Assembly (NCBI GenBank): GCA_037962975.1
Contig: CM075674.1
Location: 83,096,501-83,160,500 of the forward strand
Reading direction: 5' to 3'
Origin: Clitoria ternatea
Lineage: Eukaryota; Streptophyta; Magnoliopsida; Fabales; Fabaceae
DNA length: 64,000 bases
Shown here: piece after piece, positions 56,339 through 64,000 of the stretch
Position numbering within the stretch: position 1 is the first letter of the stretch
How the letters are laid out: every line of letters starts with the position of its first letter
The notes under the pieces: model-generated
The model's input: the letters and a program-made list of their open reading frames with translations, nothing else
Told to the model about the DNA's origin: nothing
The model's database searches: none
Translations under genes and position numbers: made by a program

Positions 56339-58198
56339 ACAAACAGTTTAGTGTTATATTAATATAACACGTTTATGAATCTCACTCTTTTACAAATATG
56401 GTGGTCCTACCTATTTAAGATGAACATTTTCTTATACTTCATCACTACGTACAAAGTATGGACTCTTTTAAAATTTGATAAAATTTCAACAGCATTTCGC
56501 ATTGGTTTCTAAGTACATGAAATGAAAATGGTGACATAAAATTCAACCACAATCAAATATGCACCAAGAGAACAATACAAAATATAATAACCAAAACTTA
56601 ATCAAATTTTAAAATAAGTCCTAACTTTTACATTGTAATGACGTATAAAAAAATTCATTCATCCCAAATTATCCAACCAGACAATTCAAGATTCAACATA
56701 AATGATTAAATTAATTAATTTAATTATCATTTGTGTCAAATCTCAAATGGGAAACTGGGTTCACTTCTTCAAAGAAGATAAATTACTTAGTACTTTAATG
56801 TAAACAATAATAATTTATATTTCTAATTTAATTTGTCTTTCATTAACCTTTCTTATGCCTCAAGGTTTTGTAAATTTTTAAGGTAGTAATTAGCTTAAAC
56901 TATGTGCATGTGACTATGTGAACGGGTTGGTACCCCTTTTACTCTTGTTTTTTTATTAAAAAAAGTTAATATTAGTTTTAGTTTTAAATAAAAATAAATT
57001 TTAATAATAGTTTTTGTCTTATAATATAAACAAAGTTATATATTTTCAATGTCATTAAAGTTTAGGGTTTACTTTTAGAGTTTAGGGTTTAGGGGTTTGG
57101 GGTTAGGGTTTAAGGGTGAAATTTTTTAATACTTTGCTTTCTTTCTTTGTAACATTCATTTAGCATTTAGTTTTTCCACTTTAGCTCTTCTGTCCATTTT
57201 CTTAATTTTTTAAGTTGTTACATGTATGTTATTGTTGATAATTTGGGCAATCCAACCTACTAGTAGCAAATTTGACAAGCCAAATTGAAAAAGCTTGCTT
57301 TTTATTTAGGCCTTGAAATTAAAAGCTCCTAGCCTTGGCCTGTGTAGGTTGTGGGCTTATGCAAGCAACTTGTTATATTTAAAAAAAAAATTCTTATAAA
57401 AATAAAATTATTGGTATCTAGATAAGTGAAACTTTGGGAAAGGTTAGGTCTTTAAATTAAGGGAAAAACTTATAAAATTAATTAATATGAATAAGTAAGC
57501 AAAATGAATACTTACAATCCACGTGTTATTTTTCCTCTATAGTAATTATACTATGTCATCTCAATATAATATATATGATTTTAATAGGCTACACAACCCA
57601 CTTGCACTCGACACAAATATAGGTGAACTTTCTTAGGTTTGGCTAAAAACAACTAGTTTTATTTAGGCATTCAATTTTAGACCCCGACAACTATGTTTTT
57701 GCGAGTACATTTCATGACTTTTCATTAATCGTGAATACAATGAATTTGATTCACATAGACAATACACATACATACATTAGATTTTTCTATTGAAAGGACG
57801 AAATTAACTAGCATATTTTGGCATTTACACCTTTAGATTAAGAAACAAATGAATGCTTTTCAAGAATAGGGATTTAGCTAAGATGCGCTAAGGCAAAGGC
57901 ATTAGACTATCATATTCGTACTTGTTCACATAAAAATGGATGTGGTTCATGTTCAAGTAACAAAGGGAAACACACTCACATAACACCAACCAAACAAATG
58001 AAAACATGAAAAATAAGGGGAAACAGAGTCATCAACCTGTAGTTAAAACAACGAAGGAAAATGAAGAAGACAATGTTGCTTGATGGAGACGAGAGCGCCA
58101 GAAACCATCACTAAGGGTGAGGGTGAGAGCTTGAGAATGTGCGCAACAGGTAAGGGGGGAGGGAGAATGAATATGGAAAGCTAAACCCTGGGCTAACA
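56339..58198. other. AT-rich spacer with degenerate telomere-like repeats
   Basis: No coding signal recognised. Positions 57061-57116 contain several TTTAGGG words (plant telomere unit), interrupted and degenerate. The end (58040-58170) is purine-rich and may derive from a gene leader. Confidence 0.45.
57061..57116. repeat. Degenerate telomere-like (TTTAGGG) block
   Basis: TTTAGGGTTT occurs at the start and again in AGTTTAGGGTTTAGGGG, followed by GGTTAGGGTTTAAGGG. The plant telomere repeat is TTTAGGG. The block is short and imperfect. Confidence 0.6.
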
Positions 58199-59096
58199 TG
58201 TAACATCCTGCTTTTAATAATAGCTCTATTATGTAATTTATGAAGCATGGAAGGTCTGTAAGTGTTAATTAATGAATAAAACACTCTATGGATGGCTTTT
58301 TAATGCTCCAAAAGTTTCATTTTTGGGTAAAATTCTATAATTTATATAGATCCTTATTAATGAGGCCCAAATTCCGAGTGAAAATACCTTAGAAAGAACT
58401 GACCAAGTGAGAAAGAGAGTCTGTTCCGAGTGAAGACTGAAAGTTCAGAATGACCAAGAGGAATTCCGAGTGGAAAATGGAAATACCGAGTGAAAATGGT
58501 GTTTTCTGAGTGGAACATGGTCAAGAGGACTTATTCCGAGTCAAGATCTTCAAAGGACTCATTTCAGAGTCAATTAAGATCAGAAGTTGCAATCCTGAGT
58601 GAAGAAATTCCGATTGACAACAAATAAGTCTTGGGTCGGTTAGGATCAATATTACCGAGTGGACATTCAAGTGGAATGAGTCAGCATTGAGGAAATTCAC
58701 CGAGTGAAAGTTGAAGGAAGAGGAGTCGGTTGAATGAGATCGGAAGAGACACTTCTGATCCGTTCTGATATTCAAAGTTAGGACGACTTCAAGACTTCAA
58801 AGAAGAAGATCGGATGTCAACTAATGCCACATCACATCGGATGACCGATGTAGGGAGGACAGCTTATGTGAAACAGATCGGATCAACGTTTTACTGAATG
58901 AGCTATGGGTCACATGACCATGAGACCGGATTAATGCTTTGTTATTAATGAACACCGGTTAGTTTCAAGGAAGGTTCATCCTTAGAACTGATGCTCACAC
59001 CGGATAAATTGTACCGGTATTAAAGACCAGACTTAGTCCGTCCAAGGAAAAGAAGACTACAGAATAGGAAGGGTACAGTTTTCCTACAAAACTGGG

Positions 59097-59263
59097 GTCT
59101 CATGCCTTGGCGGAGTAATAAATTTAGGCGGGGTCACACGTTTTGGCGGAGTAATAAGCATTGACAAGGTCAAATGCCTTGGCAGAGTAATAAATTTAGG
59201 CGGGGTCACACGTTTTGGCGGAGTAATAAGCATTGACGAGGTCAAATGCCTTGGCGGAGTAAC
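59097..59263. repeat. 72-bp tandem repeat, 2.3 copies
   Basis: GCCTTGGC(G/A)GAGTAA recurs at 59104, 59176 and 59248. Each full unit also contains TTTAGGCGGGGTCACACG and TTTTGGCGGAGTAATAAGCA. Confidence 0.88.
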
Positions 59264-59749
59264 GTGAACGTCTTTAGGGCATGGACATTTCTTAAGATAC
59301 ACACAACACCGCCCTTCACACTCAATACCACCCTCACGCCATACCGACCTCTGCAAATCCTTCAACAGTGAACACCTTTTTATTTCCACTTCAGCTAGTG
59401 ATCAGCCCACTTAATCACATGAATCCAAAAATGAGTGGCACAACGAACCAATCACAGGGGAAAGTTGCATCCATTATAATACCTTTGTATATTTTATTCC
59501 AACCAATGCAAAACTGACTGTGAAAGGAGTCAAAAGGCTCCATTATCCCACCTAATCTTCCAACTAATGTTCCCCACTTGTCTGGCATTATTAAATCTGC
59601 CCCATTTACTAAGGCCGATTAGAACAAAACTTGTGAACTAATTCTCCTCCAATTCAAACAACTTTGGGGACTGTAAGGGAGCCATTTCAATCGACAAACC
59701 AAGTAAGAGGGGAGAGGGTTGTGAATAACTATGAAATGGGTAGAGTTGT

Positions 59750-60800
59750 ATGCTATTCTAGGATTCCAGTTTTAATTTCGTATCTTGTGGCTTAATTTTG
59801 AAACTGAAAACGTACGAATTTGTCTTTGACTTCTTCATGAAAGTTGTATAGCTTTTTGTTATATAAATTATGAGACCTAATTCAATTAATTTGAGTATGT
59901 ATAGCAAAAGTTATAGCCAAATTACTACTGCATGTTCGAGTGAAAGATTTGTTCCATGTTTTGTGTATGATGGGAATTATACATGCATAATCAGCCTTGG
60001 ATGTCTTCATGAAAGTTGTAGATATATATGTTGTGGATCTTTAGAAACTGGTTTCACATTAAAATAATTTTTTTAGCTCAAGTTATGCTCATAATACTTA
60101 AGTATGTACAAGCTGTAAATCTATGAACTTAAAATCCGTATCTTATTTTTAAAACTGGGAATTTTGTGGTGAGAATTAGTGATCAGTGCCTTCATGAAAG
60201 TTGTAAATCTTTTTGTTATGTGAATTTTGAGACCTGAACCGATTGATTTGAGTATGTGTAGCAAAAGTTATAGCCAAAATACTACTGTATGTCCGAGTGA
60301 AGGATTTGTTTCATGTTTAGTGTATATTTTGATATGCTGGGAATTATACATGCATAATCAGCCTTGGATGTATTCATGAAAGTTGTACATATTTAAGTTG
60401 TGGATCTTTATAAAGTGGTTTCACATCAAAATAATGTTTGTAACTCAAATTATGCTCAAATTACTGAAGTATGTGCAAGCTGAAATTCTGAAATCTGAAA
60501 TCCGAATCTTGTTTTTAAAACTGGGAAGTTTGTGGTGAGAATTAGGGGTTTGTGTCTTCATGGAAATTATAGATATGTGTGTTAGGAATAATTTAGAATT
60601 GGTTTCATGTCAAAATCATGTTTGTAACTCCAGATACGTTCTAAATACTAATCTGTGTACATTTTGGAAAACTCATCTTGAGGCAGTATGGTATTTTGTG
60701 AATAAGTGGTATTTCTGATTGGAATCTGAAATTATGTTCTTCATGAAAGTTGTAGATAATTGTATTATTAAGCCATAGAAAGTGGAATCATCTAAAAAGG
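59750..60800. repeat. Roughly 180-bp repeat series in the LTR, alternating in pairs of about 365 bp
   Basis: TTCATGAAAGTTGTA-type words occur near 59836, 60007, 60192, 60372, 60556 and 60741. Alternate units are most alike (59836 with 60192; 60007 with 60372), so the higher-order period is about 355-369 bp. Confidence 0.75.
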
Positions 60801-61905
60801 TGTTGATTTACCCATGTTATGACTGTTTTGCTAATGTATGTTGCTGTTAGGAATGCTGAAATTCACTTATAAAGATTATTATGAAAGAAAATGATATTTT
60901 CTTTATGGATAAAGATTTATGATTGAATTCTTGAGTGATTATGAGTTATTAGAAATGTTGTTGGGGCATTATGCAGTTTGTATGATGTGGTGGTGAATAA
61001 TTATGAATAACGAAATTACCTTATATGTACATGAATGCCTTGTGATATTAACACATGTGACTGAAACAGTAAATCTATGATTTTGTGAATTATTATGAGT
61101 GTTGTGTCCTTTGAGGACTTGTATTCCAAGAGGTTTTGGAAATATGTATATCATGGTATGTTAAAAGAATTAAAGACATTCATGTATCATAAGCATTCGG
61201 ACGCACCATGGAATTTAGGGGTTCCATGATTGCCTACCCTGGTGGGGGGTTACTCTATGATGAGTTAAGCCCTATTTTGTTGTGTGCCATGAAGTGTAGG
61301 GATTCATGGTTTATGCAAAGTCCTACTTATGATATTTGTGTACTTCGGTACTTAAGCGCCATGGAGTGTAGGGATTCATGGTATATGCTAAAGCCCTATT
61401 TGTGTCTCTATGAGACTTTTACTGCAGTATTCCCACCAAACCAAATGGATCCAGCATGACATCATTTGCTAATTGAAGAATTATTAAATGGACTTGTTTG
61501 GCATATTCATCATATCATTATGAGTTGTTGATTGTGTTTGTGCAATTTTATCTATTTTATATTTATTCTATATTCTGTCTCACTCTTACATTAATTTTTA
61601 CAGTGAATGACACGCAGAATGCAGAGTGATGCCATGATGGATGTCTATCTGAATTATTACCTGAACTTTGATTTTATGGGTTGTAATAAGTATAACATGT
61701 CATGTACCATTATTTTCTAAATCGTTTCCGCTACTTAAGTATTTTCTTGAATTTAATTATTCACGACTAGCATGTATGATAATTTTTCCGCTGTTATCAA
61801 CTGTTACATAAACTCTAAATTAAATTGATGAATTTTAAAATGATCTTTCTAAAAAGCGAAAAATTTACTCGAAAATTTTAATTAAGGTTTCGGGGCGTTA
61901 CATGT

Positions 61906-61917
61906 TGGTATCAGAGC
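61906..61917 (+). other. Primer-binding site (initiator Met tRNA)
   Basis: TGGTATCAGAGC starts 3 bp after the LTR end. This is the standard plant sequence complementary to the 3' end of initiator tRNA-Met. Confidence 0.92.
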
Positions 61918-62201
61918 ATTTTCAAAAATTCAGGACCAATTGCTATGACATGTACTGTTTCTCGACATAATATGTGAAATGTTTGATTTCTTACTTGATA
62001 ACATGCTAAATGTGTACTATATGACTTGTGCCTGACTGATTAATTGCGAAAAGATTTGTTTGATTACCGCTTGATAATATGATAAATGTGTTATATGATT
62101 TATTGCTTAACTGATAAACTGTAGGATAATGATAGTTATGTAGTATTTATATATGATATATTATCCCTTAGAATTGGTATAAACCTAACTACGAATATAG
62201 G

Positions 62202-64000
62202 ATGGCAAGAAACAACAACAACGATATGGCAGCAGCTTTCAACCGCTTAGCTGAAGCCATAGAACGACAAAACCAACCAAGGAGCACTGGAGGACTCCAT
62301 GGGTTAGACCACTTCCTGAAGAGAAAGCCTTCACAATTCAAAGGAGGTTATAATCCAGAAGGAGCATATCTTTGGGCCAAGGAAATGGAGCGCATCTTTC
62401 GAGCATTGCCCTGCACAGAATGCGAAAAGGTGGAGTATGCCACCTATATGTTGGTGGAAGAGGCAGAGAACTGGTGGATTCATGCTAGAATCCGTATGAT
62501 CGAGACTGACTGACCCTTGAACTGGGCCAACTTCAAAGACTGTTTCCTGGAGAAATATTTTCCAGCAAGTGTGAAAAGTCGCAAGGAGCTGGAATTTATG
62601 GAGTTGAAACAAGGCTCGATGTCCGTTGGAGAATATGCTGCAAAGTTTGAAGAACTATCTCTCTTTTACCCTCCCTTTCAACAGGCTGGTGCCGAAGAAT
62701 CGAAATGTGTTAAATTTGAGAACGGACTGAATCTGGAAATCAAAGAGGCGATAGGGTACCAAGAAATTCGGAGTTTTCCTATTCTGATCAACAAATGCAG
62801 AATTTTTGAAGAGAATCACCAAGCCAGACTGGCACATGAAAGGGCCAATAGACAACTGAAACCTCAGTCAGTTGATTTTAAAAGAAGAGGATCATTCTAT
62901 CCAAGTCGCTCCAGAGGAGGATCATCATCATCGTCATCTTTTGATAGACGCAACAATATGAGGTGTCTTAAGTGTGGAGGTAATCATCATGTACGTGATT
63001 GTAACAGACGTCTTGAAGAGGTCACTTGCTTTCGATGTAATCAAAAAGGACACATCAGTCCAAATTGTCCGCAGAACAATCAAAACAACAACAGGAACAC
63101 TATGAGTGAACCAAGAGGCTCTAATTATCAGAAAGGCCGTGGAGGAGACACACGTACTGCCCAACCTCCAAGACAGAACAGGGAGTCCACAGATCAGAGG
63201 TTGCAACAAACAACTGGGAGAGTCTTTGCCATCAGCGGTTCAGAGGCAGACCAAGCTGATAACCTCGTACAAAGTAAGTGTGAGATTAATGGTACAATCC
63301 TATCTGTGTTATTTGATTCTGGTGCTACGCATTCTTTCATTTCTGATGAGTGTGTTAAACGCCTTCAATTACCTGTGAAGCCTATGACATGTGATCTGAT
63401 TGTTTCCACTCCCACCGGTACACAACTTAGGACTGTTAAGGTGTGTAACGAATGTTCTATACTCATAGAAGGTAGAAGTTTTCTTGTTGATCTTGTTTGT
63501 TTACCTTTGAAAGATCTGGAGGTGATTCTGGGGATGGACTGGTTATCGGTAAATCGAGTCTTGGTGGACTGTCACAACAAGACCGTGATATTTCCATCAG
63601 AAAATCTAAATTCTGACAACCTCAAGACCTTTGTATTACAAGGTGAAATTCAATTGTTTGCTTTATTCACTCTTTACAAAGAAGATGGTGAATCTAAAGC
63701 AATTGAGATGCCGGTTGTTTCTGAATTTCCTGAAGTATTTCCTGAGGATGTCTCAAGTTTACCTCCAGAACATGAGGTAGAATTCTCCATTGATTTAATT
63801 CCAGGAGCAGGACCAGAGTCTAAAGCTCCATACCGTATGGCACCAATTGAACTGACGAAACTGAAGAAACAAATCGAAGAGTTGTTGGAGAAGCATTTCA
63901 TCAGACCTAGTGTGTCACCATGGGGAGCGCCAGTATTGCTCATCAAGAAGAAAGATGGAAGCATGAGGTTATGCGTAGATTATCGTCAACTGAACAAATT
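62202..64000 (+). pseudogene. Tekay-type gag-pol, one in-frame stop, 3' end outside window
   Basis: Gag begins MARNNNNDMAAAFNRLAEAI, with FKGGYNPEGAYLWAKEMERI and YMLVEEAENWW. A TGA at 62511-62513 interrupts it, where family members continue into the FKDCFLEKYFPASVKSR block found right after in the same frame. Two zinc knuckles follow (CLKCGGNHHVRDC, slightly irregular, and CFRCNQKGHISPNC), then protease VLFDSGATHSFIS with an intact DSG, LEVILGMDWL, and the RT start KKQIEELLEKHFIRPSVSPW and DGSMRLCVDYRQLNK at the edge. Apart from the one stop the frame is open to 64000, so the element is young or nearly functional. Confidence 0.88.

Larger units (their letters stand above)
58199..61902 (+). 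repeat. 5' LTR of the Tekay-type element
   Basis: 3,704 bp. Inside: CCGAGTG-rich part (58370-58700), ACCGG-rich part (58800-59040), a 72-bp tandem repeat (59097-59263), a roughly 180/365-bp tandem repeat with TTCATGAAAGTTGTA (59750-60800) and a duplicated GTAGGGATTCATGG stretch (61300-61385). The short plus-strand frames here are not convincing genes. Confidence 0.85.
58199..64000 (+). mobile_element. Ty3/gypsy Tekay/Del-type LTR retrotransposon, runs off the window
   Basis: The 5' LTR is 58199-61902 (TGTAACATCCTG to GGGGCGTTACA), followed by the primer-binding site and a gag-pol frame to the window end. A long LTR of 3-4 kb with TGTAAC…GTTACA ends and an initiator-Met primer site are typical of Tekay/Del chromoviruses. 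The 3' half, where a chromodomain would confirm the lineage, lies outside the window. Confidence 0.88.

Noticed and set aside
61208..61459. 83-codon plus-strand frame
   Set aside because: It lies inside the Tekay LTR over a duplicated GTAGGGATTCATGG stretch and resembles no protein.
1..64000. CRISPR arrays, operons, riboswitches, tRNA and rRNA genes
   Set aside because: The window is plant nuclear DNA; the regular repeats seen are tandem or subterminal transposon repeats, and I found no tRNA-like or rRNA-like sequence.

Overview
The window is plant nuclear DNA. The evidence is GT-AG introns, a phenylalanine ammonia-lyase (PAL) gene, plant-type LTR retrotransposons, a CACTA transposon and a Helitron. 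It is probably a eudicot. A legume is possible from the style of the PAL exon 2 sequence, but I cannot prove this. Transposable elements occupy most of the window. The only host gene that looks intact in reading frame is PAL (minus strand, 40201-48686). A two-exon fragment resembling the DDM1 chromatin remodeller lies at 39487-39767.

Left block (516-24738) is a nested stack whose boundaries can be read to the base. A decayed Copia element spans 521-24733 with TSD TATAT. A 16.6-kb Ty3/gypsy element of Tat/Retand type, minus strand, sits between its pol and its 3' LTR (2490-19047, TSD TATGG). A gypsy-LTR-like repeat 'A' (about 19966-24613) lies inside the Copia 3' LTR, and repeat A is itself split by a solo LTR (20772-22039, TSD AACTT). 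Antisense to its own pol, the Tat element carries two diverged tandem copies of an extra open reading frame. Each copy has an intron at the same codon.

Middle block (25715-38691) is a 13-kb CACTA element with matching terminal inverted repeats, TSD ATT and subterminal GCGACGG/CCGTCGC arrays. It has a spliced TNP2-DUF4218-DUF4216 transposase gene with one frameshift and a broken Transposase_24-type second gene. It also contains an internally deleted gypsy fragment, a minisatellite and a long hairpin just upstream of TNP2.

PAL block (39.5-49.2 kb): PAL has two exons, a TATA-like box and a polyadenylation signal. Its 6.4-kb intron contains a dead Helitron on the opposite strand. Exon 1 has an in-frame change that removes the segment normally carrying the catalytic tyrosine, so the protein may not be a working ammonia-lyase.

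Right block (49.2-64 kb): repeat 'B' (49552-55544) is a second copy of repeat A and is split by a different solo LTR (50342-53055, TSD AAATA). It is followed by a CACTA transposase N-terminal fragment that B interrupts, then an AT-rich spacer with degenerate telomere-like repeats. The window ends in a Tekay/Del-type gypsy element starting at 58199: a 3.7-kb LTR, an initiator-Met primer-binding site, then gag, protease and the start of reverse transcriptase, running off the end. A short CCGAGTG motif is densely repeated in three separate retroelements of this window.
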